DNA of 64,000 bases from Tupaia tana (GCA_026018925.1 JAKSZU010000004.1:112496989-112560988), one strand, 5' to 3'. Shown: positions 39,445 through 51,900, numbered from the stretch's first letter. Notes: a model not told the origin generated them from the letters alone. Numbers and translations: made by a program.

Positions 39445-39579
39445 CCTTATTTATATCAGTATGGAATCATGGACATTTGTGCCACATCTTAAAATTATAA
39501 TGCAATATTGCTTTATTCTGTTAATCAAACTGGTCCATCTTTGGCCCAGGGAGCTCCTCAGTTGGTTCCTGTGTCCTCT

Positions 39580-39595
39580 TTCTTTTTTATTTTTA

Positions 39596-39638
<43 letters not shown>

Positions 39639-39875
39639 TTTACTATAGGGCGCATGCGCTCACCAGACAGAGAGAGACAGAGAGACAGAAAGCGAGAAAT
39701 CACCCCCCAGGGGGATGGCCATACCGCAAGCCCTTCTCCTCCATTCTCCTCTCGGGATCTTGGGCATGCATGCACACACGCCCGGCATGAGTTTAAGCCA
39801 CAGGGTCTGGGACTCGAACCGCGGTCGACTATGTGGGAGTCTAGCGACATAGCCATTACGCTGACTGCTGGTCCC
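39580..39875 (-). repeat. Young tRNA-derived SINE with expanded TTA tail
   Basis: Perfect 16-bp duplication ggttcctgtgtcctct (39564-39579, 39876-39891). The reversed tail has become a (TTA)n microsatellite at 39596-39638. Confidence 0.95.
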
Positions 39876-40047
39876 GGTTCCTGTGTCCTCTGATGTGCTC
39901 TCATCATTGTGTGAGTATCTTCAGGCACTTCCTGACTTTCTAGAATTATAGAATGCTTGAGCCTTTCCTGCTCCTGTCCAAGAACCAACTATTTCTCCAA
40001 GGTGCCCTGGTTCTTTCACTGGAGTATATTAGAAGCCAAGATCTAGG

Positions 40048-40344
40048 GGGGAAAAAAGGGGGGGTGACCAGCAGTTAGTATAATGGCTATGTCACTGGAC
40101 TCCCACGTAGTCGACCGCGGGTCGAGTCCCGGACCCAGTGGCTTAAAACTCACGCCGGGCGCATGTGCATGCGTGCCGAAGATCCTGAGAGGAGAATGGA
40201 GGAGAAGGGATTGCGGTGTGACCACCCCCCCCCCCCCCCCAGGGGTGATTTCTCACTTTCTGTCTCTGTCTGTCTCTGTCTCTGTCTGGCGAGCGCACGT
40301 GCCCTATGGTGAAAACATCTCAAAAAAAAAAAAAAAAAAAAAAA
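40048..40344 (+). repeat. Young tRNA-derived SINE
   Basis: Perfect 17-bp duplication agaagccaagatctagg (40031-40047, 40345-40361), a G-rich 5' extension, a C run of about 18 in the middle, and an A tail of more than 20. Confidence 0.95.
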
Positions 40345-40620
40345 AGAAGCCAAGATCTAGGAACTGAGTGTGTTCACTGTTACTGAACTGTTTTGGTTCT
40401 GGGCTCTCTCGGTTGAAATGGCAAGGAGACATGTGTGTATATACACATAACTATAAGTTTAACTCTCCATCCATATATTAAACTTCTATATCCATATTAA
40501 GCTAAGCATGAGTTCATCCTGATGTCTCCAACTCTAACCCATTACCACATGGATCATCCGACCCACTTCCTCTTGCCTGTATGTCTGTGACCTGCCCACT
40601 CTAAGGAGGCACCTGGAGGA

Positions 40621-40928
40621 GCAACATTTTTTTTTTAATCACTTTGAGAAAACAAGAGAACAGGGAATTCAAGAACTGTAGAGGCAGCAAAGTAATCCCA
40701 GATGCACCCTCACAAAAGCACAGGAAAACTTAGTTCACTTAAAAGCAAGCAGGAAAAAGATGTATGGTTGAGCCCAGTGAAAATGAAAGAGAGTAAAGAA
40801 GACATCAATAGACCCCATCGACAATTAAAACATTCCAAAAAGACACAAACATAAGCAAATGAAAACTGTAACCCAATAAATCAGAACTTGCAAACTGACA
40901 AAACACAATTATTTAAGAAAGCATTTGA
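40621..40928. other. Short unique stretch before the PPIA pseudogene
   Basis: AT-rich sequence with no recognised feature. Confidence 0.5.
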
Positions 40929-40944
40929 AAAATGACTGAAAAAA

Positions 40945-41693
40945 GGCTTTGCAGACGCCACCGCTCGAGTGTCTCGCCCTCAACCATGGTCAACCCTTGT
41001 GTGTTCTTCGACATCGCAGTTGACGGCGAGCCCTTGGGCTGCGTCTCCTTCGAGCTGTTTGCAAAGTTCCAAAGACAGCAGAAAACTTTCATGCTTTGAG
41101 CACTGGAGAGAAAGGATTTAGTTATGGGGGTTCCTGCTTTCACAGAATTATTCTGGGGTTTATGTGCCAGGGTGGTGACCTCACACACCATAATGGTACT
41201 GGCGGCAAGTCCATCTATGGGGAGAAATTCGAAGATGAGAACTTCATCCTGAAACATGCAGGTCCTGGCATCTTGTCCATGACAAATGCTGGAATCAACA
41301 CAAACGGTTCTCAGTTTTTCATCTGCACTGCTGAGACTGAGTGGTTGGATGGCAAGCATGTGGTCTTCAGCAAGGTGAAAGAGGGCATGAATATTGTGGA
41401 AGCCATGGAGCGCTTTGGGTCCAAGAATGGCAAGACCACAAGAAAATCACCATTGCTGACTGGGGACAGAGCTAATGAATGTGACTTGTTCTCTCTTAAC
41501 CACCAGACCTTTCCTTCTGTAGCTCAGGAGAGCACCCTCCACCCTATCTGCTCGCTGTGTCCTACGACCTGTGCTCTCACTGCAGTTCTTTGGGTTCCAA
41601 ATTTTCCTTATTCCCCTCCAAATCTAGCTGAATTGCAAAGTTAAGTTTATGATTATGAAATAAAGACTAAGTGACAAAAACAAAAAGAAAAAG
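40945..41693 (+). pseudogene. PPIA: PPIA (cyclophilin A) processed pseudogene
   Basis: An intron-less copy of the cyclophilin A mRNA. It has part of the 5' UTR (gcagacgccaccgc), ATG at 40986 with [17 protein letters not shown], the core with [20 protein letters not shown] and [20 protein letters not shown], the 3' UTR and AATAAA at 41659 followed by an A-rich tail. A target duplication of about 16 bp (aaaatgactgaaaaaa / aaaagtgactgaaaaaa) flanks it. A 4-nt deletion near codon 28 (about 41064) and a 1-nt deletion near the C-terminal lysines (about 41440) break the frame, so it is not a functional isomerase. Confidence 0.95.
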
Positions 41694-41710
41694 AAAAGTG
41701 ACTGAAAAAA

Positions 41711-41772
41711 GAACTCGAAATAAAAATCAGAAATGATAGGATAAACAACTTTAGAAATGAACTGTGAACTTG

Positions 41773-41810
<38 letters not shown>

Positions 41811-42336
41811 CAAACCAATACAGTGTAACAGAAGATGAAAAGGAAGAACTGTTTTAAGTAAAGAAGGAATGAAGAGATTTCCATGTCCACCTATTGTGGA
41901 GCAAGCTGACAATGACCTCCACCATCAACAACTACAAAACAGGATAAAATATAAGAGGCAACTGTCTTCAGATGATGGCCAACATGCAGTGGCCCCCAAG
42001 TTCAGGGAAATGCATGAGTTGAGCCGTAACCCCCGTGTTCCAGACTGTGCTGTGCTGAAGCCCTAACCCTAATGTGATGGCATTTGGAGATGGGGTTCTG
42101 GGAGGTGATGAGGGCTACCTAAGGTCATGAGGGATTAGTGCCCTTATAGAAAGAGAAAGACTCTAGGCCATGGTCAATAATAGCATTAAATAACACAAAA
42201 AGACCACCACCCATCACACAACTCCTACTGAAAGTACATCACAACCGCTATTTGCCTGCCTCTACCTAAAAAGAATGTGAAGAGGACCAAATAATAATGG
42301 TGGTCTAGATGTAGTGACCAAGTTACATTCCACACA
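41711..42336. other. Intronic DNA with a CA microsatellite and an old repeat trace
   Basis: (CA)n at about 41775-41811. Around 42030-42170 the text 'gctgaagccctaaccctaatgtgatggcatttggagatggg' belongs to a common old mammalian repeat whose family I cannot assign. Confidence 0.5.
41775..41811. repeat. CA dinucleotide microsatellite
   Basis: About 18 uninterrupted CA units. Confidence 0.95.
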
Positions 42337-42351
42337 GAAAGCCTACCTACC

Positions 42352-42611
42352 TGGGAACCAGCAGTTAGTGTAATGGCTATGTCGCTGGACTCCCACGTAG
42401 TCGACCGCGGTTCGAGTCCCGGACCTGGTGGCTTAGAACTCACACCGGGCACGCGTGCGTGCGTGCCCAAGATCCCAAGAGGAGAACGGAGGAGAAGGGA
42501 CTGCAGCGTGACCATCCCCCCCGGGGGGGGGGGGGGTGATTTCTTGCTTTCTGTCTCTATGTCTCTCTCTGTCTGTCTGGCGAGCGCACGCGCCCTATGG
42601 CGAAAACCTCT

Positions 42612-42654
<43 letters not shown>
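42352..42654 (+). repeat. Young tRNA-derived SINE (near-consensus)
   Basis: Target duplication gaaagcctacctacc/gaaagcttacctacc. The A box lies at 42365-42376 and a perfect B box GGTTCGAGTCC at 42409-42419. A G run follows in the middle, and the A tail is about 40 nt, the longest in the window. Confidence 0.95.
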
Positions 42655-42656
<2 letters not shown>

Positions 42657-42784
42657 AAGCTTACCTACCACACATCACCACAAGGAAGCAATCAGCAAAT
42701 CCAGATGGTGAGCAATAAATAGCATAGGAAAAAAATGACTGGTCCATTAGCAAGATAACTGGATGGAGTTAAAAGGGCAGGAAT

Positions 42785-43022
42785 GCCAGCATGGTAGCTA
42801 AGGCACTGGACTCCCACATGGCTGACTACACCTGGTAGCTTGAAATTCACACTGGGCTCATGTGTGTATGTGTGCCCAAAATCTCAGGAGGAAAATAGAA
42901 AAGACTGTGATGTGGCCATCCCTCTGGGAGGGGGTGATTTTTCACTTTCCGTCTGTCTCTCTACCTCTCTCTCCAGCAAGTGCATGATTTATGACAAAAA
43001 CCCTAAAAAAAAAAAAAAAAAA
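42785..43022 (+). repeat. tRNA-derived SINE, old copy with head deletion
   Basis: Head 'gccagcatggtagctaaggc', part of the B-box region deleted, then body and A tail. Flanks gggcaggaatgc/ggacagaaatgc. Confidence 0.85.
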
Positions 43023-43248
43023 AGGACAGAAATGCAGCCCAAGAAACTCAAAAGACAGAGCCTGTGGTCCTATAAGCAAGACAGTGCCACACCAGTGTCC
43101 AATCTCCAATCTGCCATTATAATCCAGTTGTGGCTCATGGGGCCACCAGAGGAAGGCTGGCTAAGAGACCACTGGGTTTTCTGTATTATTTTTGCAACTT
43201 CTTATGAGCTTATAATTATTTCAAACTATAAGGTTAAAAAGAAAAAAA

Positions 43249-43434
43249 TGGGGCCAGCAAGTGGTGTGGTGGTTAAGGCACTGGAATCCTACATGGCCAA
43301 CTGTGGTTTGAGTCCTGAACCTAAAGGCTTGCTTTCTCACCTCTCTCTCTCTCTGGTGAGTACAGATGTCCTACAGCAAATTAAAAATGATAATAATAGT
43401 AAATAAAATAAAATCTTATTTTAAAAAATTTTTT
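43249..43434 (+). repeat. tRNA-derived SINE, internally deleted
   Basis: The complete tRNA-like head (ggggccagcaagtggtgtgg to gagtcctgaacc) is joined directly to the 3' end of the body. Flanked by ttaaaaagaaaaaa on both sides. Confidence 0.85.
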
Positions 43435-43447
43435 TAAAAAGAAAAAA

Positions 43448-43751
43448 GTTACAAAATCCACCTATCAACTGCAATGTATACATCTTATTTGAAACCACAA
43501 GCTCACTGAAAATTAGTCAAAAGAAACTGTAGAAACATGAACACTGATTGGATACTCAATGTTACTAAGAAATTACTACTTTTGCTATGCTAATGAGGTG
43601 TCTTATGTTTAAAAAAAGAATCCCTATCCTTTACATACCTACAGAGATACTTACAGATGAAGTAATATAAGTTCAGAATTTATTTCAAAATAACTTGAGT
43701 GATGGTGGGATATTACAACTGTGTTGGGTATGGGATTAAAATGCAGTCATG
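43448..43751. other. AT-rich intronic stretch
   Basis: No recognised feature apart from possible old repeat sequence. Confidence 0.45.
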
Positions 43752-44010
43752 GGGGACCAGCAGTTGGCGTAATGGCTATGTCACTGGACTCCCATGTAGT
43801 CGACCGTGGTTCGAGTCCTGGACCCAGTGGCTTAAACTCACGCCGGGCGCATGTGCATGTGTGCCCAAGATCCCAAAAGGAGAATGGAGGAGAAGGGATT
43901 GCGGCGTGGCCATCCCTCCCGGGGGTGATTTCTCACTTTCTCTCTGTCTCTGTCTTTCTGGCAAGTGTTTGCACCCTATAGCAAAAACCTCTACAAAAAA
44001 AAAAAAAAAA
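43752..44010 (+). repeat. Young tRNA-derived SINE
   Basis: Near-consensus head 'gggaccagcagttggcgtaa' with B box ggttcgagtcc, body, end 'caccctatagcaaaaacctc' and an A tail. Confidence 0.93.
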
Positions 44011-44020
44011 GGCTGTCATG

Positions 44021-44296
44021 GAATCTAGCAGGTGGCATGGTGGTTAAGAAGCTGGACTCCCATGTGGCAACCACAGCTAGAGTTCCAGATCCAGTGGCTT
44101 GAAAATCACAGTAGGCATGTCTAAAATCCTGAGAGGAAAATGGAGAAGGGACTGTGGCATGGCCAATCCTCCTGGGATGGGGGGGTGATTTCTCAATTTT
44201 CCTCTCTCTGTGTCTCTCTCTCTCTCCCCCCCTCTCCAGAGAGCACATAACAAACAAAACTAAAACAAACAAACAAAACAAACAAACAAAAACAAC
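44021..44296 (+). repeat. tRNA-derived SINE, old copy
   Basis: Head 'aatctagcaggtggcatggt', body with TC-rich end, and a tail that has become an (AAAC)n repeat at about 44244-44295. Confidence 0.85.
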
Positions 44297-46080
44297 CCAG
44301 CCGCATACAAGAGTACACACTTAAAAACCATTTACTCTTGCTTACTAGACACACTTCTTTCAAAATCAGCACAGGAACACAGCACCTATCATTAAAACAA
44401 ACAGCACAGAATTTCTTCAGAGAGGAACTTCCCCTGAATCCCACACCTTACTTTTCCTTAACAACAATTTACCTGTAGTACCGCTATTCTCTGTGAACAG
44501 CTACGCTTACTGCCTGGCATTCAGACGTGAGACAAGGGGTGGGGACACCACAAGGGAACAATATAAGTACTGTAACATCAGACATAAGGTAAATATGTGA
44601 TCTTGTTTAATGACTGTTGTAGGACAGCACTTCTGGATCTACAAAGCGCTCTCTCTCATGTGCTTGTGTCTGCGCATGCAGCTCTGCCCCAAGTGGCAAA
44701 CTCTTGGCTCACAGTCGCTTTTGGCAGACTACTACCATTCCCAGTGTCCTTGAGGGGCTTACCCATGTGTCCTCCTCTATGGATGCTTTCAGTGTCAGTA
44801 GCTAGCTGGCAGGAAGGGATAGCTGAAGATGATCCCTGTGTAACTCCCAGTAAATCTGTGCAGAAACCAAACCTCTCACTCCCCTCACCAGCTTAAGAAA
44901 CCAGGCTGGTGGGAATAGCAGGAGCAAAATCAAACCCAGGAGGACAGGCCCCAGAGAATACTCAGAACCACAGTGATATTCTTCCTGTCTACAGTGGGAA
45001 GACCAGTCTGTGTGTGGCTGGACACATAACACCTGGTATCTAAGAATGTTGACCTAACACGTCCTCCATATGGAAAAACAAACCCTGGCAGTGTGGTTAA
45101 CCCAGTCACTACTCTCTGTCTGGCAAGCAGTGCTTGACCAAAGCACAAGCCCTCAGAAATCTCACTACGACTGACAGAAGCCACTGTGATCCCAACCTTG
45201 CTCTTATCTCTCCTCTCCTCCAGGAGGTTCTGCTTGGGTGTGGAATGGAAAGGTGTGTGTAGAAGGGATGTGAGATTACTCATTTCCTGATCTGCTAAGA
45301 AAAATACATGTCTCCAGACAGCCAACACGACTGGCGTTTTCAGCAAAACCCAGAACACAAAAACTTTTAAAGGCCTGTGTCTACTTTTAAAAGAAAGAAA
45401 AAACGGTATCAACTACTGGTGGCTATAATAATTTCTTTAAAATCATACTGAATTACTAGGCAAGGAGGATGTGTACCCAAGGGGCAATGAGAAACTCGTC
45501 CATAGTTTTTTGCATACTCAAGAACATCTGCTCTACATTCATGGGGGATTGATTTCACCCTCCTACTCAGGCAAGTCCAGTCTCTATCTATCCAAAGGAA
45601 GGACTAGAATGACTGTCTACTTCTAGAGTCCTGCTTGATGGCTGATGGTGCAATACGCTCATCGGGGATTCCCTTTGCATTGTGGGAGCCTGGTAGGCCC
45701 GCCAGCTCCAGGCAGTCTGATCACTGGACAGACATCTGGGGGTGAGGCTAGGAAGCTAGGAAGGATAGCAGCAGGAGCAGGTGCATGCAGCTCCACAGTG
45801 ATAAGTATCCCCAAAACTTTACTGCACTGGATTTGCCACTTAGGGAACACATGGAAACAGAACTTTCTGAACACCAAGAGAGAGCATTTCTCTGCCTCCC
45901 GTTTTCCCACATTAAAAAAAGAAAAAAGGCAGAAACCTGTTTTATAACCAAACATGTTCAGACCTTAGACTTCAAAATGAATAGAAAAAAAACAAGCAAA
46001 TGAAGTCACTATGGAGTCGTAATTGGTAACTATTAGGAAGCACACCTTTCAAACCGAAGTTCTTCAAAACAAACTTTCTG
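44297..46080. other. Intronic DNA
   Basis: No recognised exon, RNA gene or clear repeat. Confidence 0.5.
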
Positions 46081-46764
46081 TCTACTCCCAGTCACAATGG
46101 AGTAAGACGGACTGGATTTAACCTCCCGTATAAAACAACAAACCACTAGACAAAGTACATGAAATGGCAGTTTTCAGGACACTATATGGACATCAGGCAA
46201 TGAAGAACAGTGATCCCCATGGGACAGACAGGAGACAAATAAACCCTCCACTATCCCACTGCCTGATGGAGTTTGGAGAACAAGAAAGACACAGCAGAGT
46301 CCAGTGGATTTTGAGTGCAAGAGACACATCAACAGTCTGGGGAGGATAAAGCAGTCAGAGGTTTTGGGGTCCTTGGAGCACCCAAGAGGAGAGAGCTGCT
46401 AAGAGGCCCTACCAGACTCTCAGCGGAGCACTGATCATGGTGTGCTTATTGGGAACAAATGAGGTAAGGAGAGTCATCCGAGGATTTGAGGGCGCAACCT
46501 CAAGACTTGAGCGGACTGTAAAACTCGTGGCTCACAGACAAAAGGTAGAGTCCTCAGGAGGGTCCTGAATCAGCAGTGAGAAAATAATTAGCCCTAAAGG
46601 AAACACTGTCATGACCCATCAAAAAAGAGCAAACACAAGAATTAAAAGAAATCAATTCCTTGCAAGGGACTTACCTGAGTTCAAGAAACAAAGCTCCCGA
46701 GTATTCATATGCAGATGCTAGCAAGGGGCCTGGACTCCCATAGCCAACCAGGCACTGCAAAGAC

Positions 46765-46905
46765 ACGGTACTCCATGGGCTGGGACCACGTGGGAAGCCC
46801 AGGTTTGATTCTGGCCTAATAGAAAGGCCAGGCATGGTGTCAGGTACCTGTGGTTCCAGTTATTTGGGAATCTGAGGCAGGAGGATCATAATACAGTGAG
46901 ACTAA
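46765..46905 (+). repeat. Composite tRNA-like / 7SL-like SINE, copy 1
   Basis: A tRNA-like part with box-B-like ggtttgattctgg is followed by 7SL/Alu-like sequence ggccaggcatggtg, acctgtggttccag, and tctgaggcaggaggatc. This is a different family from the abundant SINE. A second copy lies at 54121-54430. Confidence 0.6.
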
Positions 46906-46911
46906 TAAAAT

Positions 46912-47085
46912 AGGAACCAGCAAATGGCATGGTGGTTAAGGCGCTGGACACTCCCACATGGCCAACCACAGTTTGAGACCCAGATCTGGTGGCTTGCTTT
47001 CTCACTTTCTCTCTCTCTCTAGTTAAATTAAAATATGTGAATGAATAAATAAAAGAAAAAGAGAAAAAATAATAATAAAATAAAA
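46912..47085 (+). repeat. tRNA-derived SINE, internally deleted
   Basis: Full head (ggaaccagcaaatggcatgg to gagacccagatctggtggc) then only the TC-rich end, as in the copy at 43249. Confidence 0.85.
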
Positions 47086-47256
47086 TAAGGCCTCATTATA
47101 ATTATAATCCACCTGTTCAGAAACCTGGAGAAGATACTGGACAGTTAAGTAGAGATTTAAAAAAAATTAGCTTTTACAAGATTTCTTTTTTATAAGATCC
47201 AAATTGAACTTCTAGACATATAAACTAAACTATCTAAGATTAAAAAAATAACCCTG

Positions 47257-47541
47257 GGGATCAGCAGTTAGCATAGTGGCTATGTTGCTGAACTCCCATT
47301 TAGCTGACCGCGGTTCAAGTCCCGAACCCAGTGGCTTAAAACTCACACTGGGCATGTGTGCTTCCATGCCCAAGATCCTGAGAGGAGAATGGAGGAGAAG
47401 GGACTGCGGCGTGGCCATCCCCCCGGGGGGTGATTTCTTGCTTTCTATCTCTCTGTCTGTCTCTGTCTAGAGAACGCACGTGCCCTATAGCAAAAACCTC
47501 TCAAAAAAAACCGCAAAACAAAACAAAACAAAAACAAACAA
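47257..47541 (+). repeat. tRNA-derived SINE, fairly young
   Basis: Flanks aaataaccctgg/aaattaccctgg. Near-consensus head and body, with a tail rich in AAAAC units. Confidence 0.92.
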
Positions 47542-47730
47542 AAATTACCCTGGATAGGATTAAACACAGATTGAACACCACAAAAGCAAAGATTTGTGAA
47601 CCTGAAGATACAGTATCAAAAGCTATCCAAAATGAAACAGAGGAAAACAGACGTACAGAATGATCAGACACCCAATAAGCTCAAGTTGTTTAATAAGGAT
47701 ACTCAGAGAACAAGCCATAGCTGGAAAGAA

Positions 47731-47988
47731 TTTTTTTTTAAAGGTTTTTGCCACGGGGCATATGTGCTCACCAGAGAGAGAGAGAAAAAGAGAGAGAGAG
47801 ATAACCCTCAGGGGGATAGATGGCCATGTCACAATCCCTTCTATTCCATTCTCCTCTTGGGATTTTATTTTAGGCATGTGCACACATATGCCCACCATGA
47901 TTTTCAACCCATGGGATACAGGACTCAAACCATAGTTGGCCACATAAGAATCCGAAGTTTTAACCTCCATGCCACTGTCTAGTCCCAG
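47731..47988 (-). repeat. tRNA-derived SINE, reverse orientation
   Basis: A T-run, reversed body 'tgccacggggcatatgtgctcacc', and reversed head 'ccactgtctagtccc'. Moderately diverged. Confidence 0.85.
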
Positions 47989-48925
47989 GGGAGAATTTCT
48001 TAAAACACATTTCTCATAAAGGACTTGTATTCAGAATATACAATGATCACTGACAACTCAGTAACAAGACAACAACTAATAAAAATGGACAAAAGATGGA
48101 ACATACTTCACCAAGAAATGATTCACAAAACAAGCATACCAAGAGATTCTCAACATCATTAGCTCTAAGTGAAATAAAGCCTCAATGAGATATAAGAACA
48201 CGTCAATCAGAACAGCTAAAGTTAAAGAGATGAGTTTTGCCAAGTGCTAATGAGACGGAGCAATGGGAACACTCATATAGTGCCGGTTGGTTTGCAAAAT
48301 AGAACAATCACTTTAGAAAGTAACTGGCAGTTTCTTAACATGTTAAACATTTATCTATCATATGATCTAGGTACTCTACTCATAGCTATTTAAAGAACAG
48401 AAGCACATGTTTACACAAAAATCTGTACACAAATATTGACAGTAACTGATTTCGTAATAACTTAATTCTGTTCATTTGTAATAACAATGTGTTCATTGGT
48501 AGGTAAATGAATAAATAAGCTCTGGTCCAGTCATACATGGAATACAACTCAGTCACAAATACGAGCCACCTGCTAAATATGTGCAGCAGCATAGATGACT
48601 CTCAAAGTGACTATGCTGAGTGAAAAAAGCCAGGTGAAAAATGAGTTCATACTGTAAGAGTCTACTTGTATAAAATTCTAGACATGAAACTAATACATAA
48701 TGACAGAAGCCTGTCAGCAGTTTGTTTGGTTTGGAGGGAGAAGTAGAGTAAATGGGCGAGAAAGGTGTTACAGAAAGGGCTACGGAAATCTTTGGAAGTG
48801 ACAGGTGTGCTCCTGTCCTTGTCTGTGATCATGGTTTCCCGGGTGTACACGTATACATGTGACATATAACAAACTGTAGCCTTTCAATATGTTGGTTTAC
48901 TGCATGTCAAGTGAAAGGTTTAGAA

Positions 48926-51900
48926 GAAACGCACCTTTCATTAGGCCTCCTCCCTGAGCTCCTACCTGACTATCTGACATTACCTAAACATATCTAATGG
49001 GCATCTCAAACTCAACACACTTCTTGAGCCAGCTTTTCCCAGAGTCCTCCCACTCAGCAGAGATTTGCTCCATCCTACCAGCTCCCAAAAGAAATGCCCA
49101 GGCGTGTCCCCGGAACCTGCCACAATCTACCCACCGCAAAACACAGCCAGGATCAAGGCTCTTCTATAATGTCCCCCTGGTCCAGGCCCTGCAGACTCTC
49201 ACTGCAGCACTGCAGTGACCTCTGAGGGTTCCCCATTCTTTCCTTGCTTCCCACCCCAGTCTATTCTCCATGAGACTGTGAGCGTGATCCTTGCCAACCT
49301 GACTCCAGTCGCATGGGTATTCTGCTCACAAGCCCCTGTGCTCCCATGTCTTGCAAAGAATAAGCCACAACCCTGTCGGAGCTTTAACTGCCCCACCTCT
49401 GTGCCTCCACCTCACTTTCTCCCTCTACTTTATGATATGTCAGTTACAACAGTCTCCTTGTTCGCTAGTCACTCACTTCCCTCAGGTCCCTTGCTCATAA
49501 AGAGCCCCTCCATGAGGTCCTCCTCAGCCCTGCTCACTCCTTTCACCCTGCATCACTTCCCTATCTGACCTCATCAGCACAGTCAGGCATGTTTGTCCCG
49601 CCCTCCTGTTAGAAGGTAAGCTCTGCACATACGGCGGTCTGTGTCCACTACATTCCTGGCACCCAGGACAGGGGACAGCAGTCAGTGTTTGCAGGATGAA
49701 TGAAAGAAACTCCATGTTGGCATCAAGGCCAGAAAATAGTGCCTGAAAGCACAGAGAAGTTACAGGTGTGGAAAGGTGTTGAGCCATAATTAATCAAACA
49801 AATGAAAACCTACCTATCCTTTTCAACATGTTTTTTTAGCACTATTGGGCCAGAACCAAGCCCATGTTCCATGCCCTAAAAGGTTCCATGACAATGCCCA
49901 AGTAGATGCTTCTCCAAGACTGAGACTGTCAAGCACATGACTACAGACTTAATTATGGGTTCACAGGAGCCAGGAACACTGGTAAAACAGACCCTCCCCC
50001 ACAGCCTCTGTATGACCTCTGCAAGACACAATCTGCCTCAGGTGTTTGGTCACCACACTAAGGGGTGGTGCTGGCCCTAAACACAGACCCGCATAACAGA
50101 TTTGGGGAAAGCAGACCTTTGGAGGCCCCACAGCAGAGGTGTGGTCAGTCCGTGGCACCCAGTCCCCAGGGAACTCTAGCCATGCACCCAGCCCTGTGGC
50201 TGCAGTAGGTAAGGGGTCTGTGGAATGGAGCCGAGGCACCGTCTGTCCAAAGTGGGGAACAGGAATGAGCAGGTACTATGTCAGCGGTTAGTATCCAATG
50301 TCCAGGTCTGCCACTCTAAGAGCCAAGACCTCATCTCTGACTCTACTGTGTGTCCCCTCCCACAACGTCCCCTCTGTGCCTGAGCTCCTGTCAGGCACGA
50401 CCATGACCTCTGGCCTGTTTCCCCTAAGTTCTACAATTTGCCTCTGACCACAAAGTGGCCATCACGATGACTGGAGGCCAGGGATGCACATCCCTCCATG
50501 AACCCTGGACCCCCTCCATTCAGCCAGCAACACAGGTGTGTGTCTGTTATTGTAGCGCGCACCAGCCCATGGTCTGGGAACCCGTTCGCAGGTGACCTTG
50601 CATCTACAATACCATAGCAACCATGTCAGAACTGAACTGTGGTTACTAACTCAACTGTGGTGACAGAAAGTAAGAGCACTGCATGGTGTCTAGCTCATGG
50701 CTCCAGGCACTCACTCACTCATTCCTTCCACAGACACAGGTGGGTGATGAGTCTGCTAATGTTCTGATCTTGGTGCCAGGTGTGGTGGTGAAAGGGCCCT
50801 GTCCTCACATGAAAAATCCCTGGGGAGGGGGAGGCAATTCCATAAAACAAAATCTCAGGCAGTAGTCAGTGCTATGAGGAAAAGCAAAACAGACTGAAGG
50901 AGGAGGATTACCCAAGAAGCAGCCTCCCTGACCTGGCTGGCCTGGCCGCTGTTCCGGCAGTTACTCAGGGCAAGGAGATGGTGAGAACCCAGGAGTGGCG
51001 TCTTCTGCATGCCCTGCTAAATGCCAGCTCACGAGCCAAATATTTGCACTACTTCTTCAGTGCTTTGTCCCACACATGGAGAATGTGCTTTGCATACAGT
51101 AGGTACTAAACAGATGCCTTGAGGAATGCAAGCAGACCACCCAGGAATTAAATATGGAAGAGAACTTTCTGAGGTAGTCATTCTAGATAAAACACCCCAG
51201 GGTTCCGAGGCCGGGCTTCTGAAAGCCCTGGTTCTGTCCCAGAACTCACACTGCCAGGCTGGGTCCGACTGATTCTCAGGCTAGGGGGAGGCCTCTCCTA
51301 CAGATTCTGCCTGTCCTCCCCCATGTACCAGAGGGAGGGAGGCCTGGTGCACAGCCCTGGAGTCAGTCCCAGGGTAAAGCAGTAGCTTCACAGGGACTTG
51401 CAGGCCCTTAAAGTGGCGGTGTCCTGGGCAGTGTCCTGTTTGCCCTGCAGGGAAGATGGTCTTGTGCCAGGGACTGCTCCAAACAGGCTGCCTTCTATGC
51501 TCACGTTACATACCCTCCACCCATTGCCAGCCCAACATGGACCCAGCCCAGGGCTGGTAAGTCCAAGATCAGCACATGGAGAGTGTCCTGCCCTGCCAGG
51601 CTATGTGAAAAGGTCATCAAGAAAGAGCCTGTGGCAGGTGAGGTCTGAGGTTTGAGAGGCTCATCTGTGGCATGCTGGAAAGGGGAAGTGTACTAGCAAA
51701 CTAGGGAGGAACCTTTAACATCCCATCCACCTGAAGAGCAGTATGGGCTAGGACAGAGATGAGGTGGTGAGCTGAGGTCTATGTGATGTCCAAGGCGCCA
51801 GGCAGAAGTTAAGCAGGATAGCTGCACTCATATCGGGCCTGTGTGGTGTGGCGAAGGCAATGGAAGAAGGGCTGACAGCTCACAGGTGGTGGCCAGAGAG

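Larger units (their letters stand above)
35011..40620. mobile_element. Ancient LINE-type repeat, split by a provirus and three SINEs
   Basis: Pieces at about 35040-35600, 35861-35940, 39445-39563, 39892-40030 and 40362-40620 read as one continuous old mammalian repeat. Examples are 'tttctctcatgtcctcttcttgtcc', 'gctcctcttggctgtgag' and, on the right, 'ctgatgtctccaactctaacccattaccacatggatcat'. I believe it is L1-derived but do not name the subfamily. The text joins across the provirus, defining the empty site. Confidence 0.5.
46081..48925 (+). mobile_element. Old LINE-1 in sense orientation, decayed and split by SINEs
   Basis: 46081-46690 resembles the L1/HAL1 5' region (gataaaacaacaaacc...gcagttttcaggacact). 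47560-47700 resembles further 5' L1 text (agctatccaaaatgaaacagagg). 48000-48925 is the L1 3' portion (aaaaatggacaaaagatgg, tacaactcagtcacaaatacg, gcagcagcatagatgactctc). The middle is missing, so it is either internally deleted or two elements. No open frame remains. Confidence 0.6.

Noticed and set aside
39596-39638. (TTA)n tract as an independent regulatory element
   Set aside because: It is the expanded tail of the SINE at 39580-39875.
40986-41644. Expressed cyclophilin gene
   Set aside because: Intron-less, with two frameshifts, a poly(A) remnant and target duplications.
42352-42425. Possible tRNA gene (A and B boxes)
   Set aside because: The tRNA-like part continues into a SINE body and A tail, the cloverleaf is imperfect, and the same sequence recurs about 30 times.
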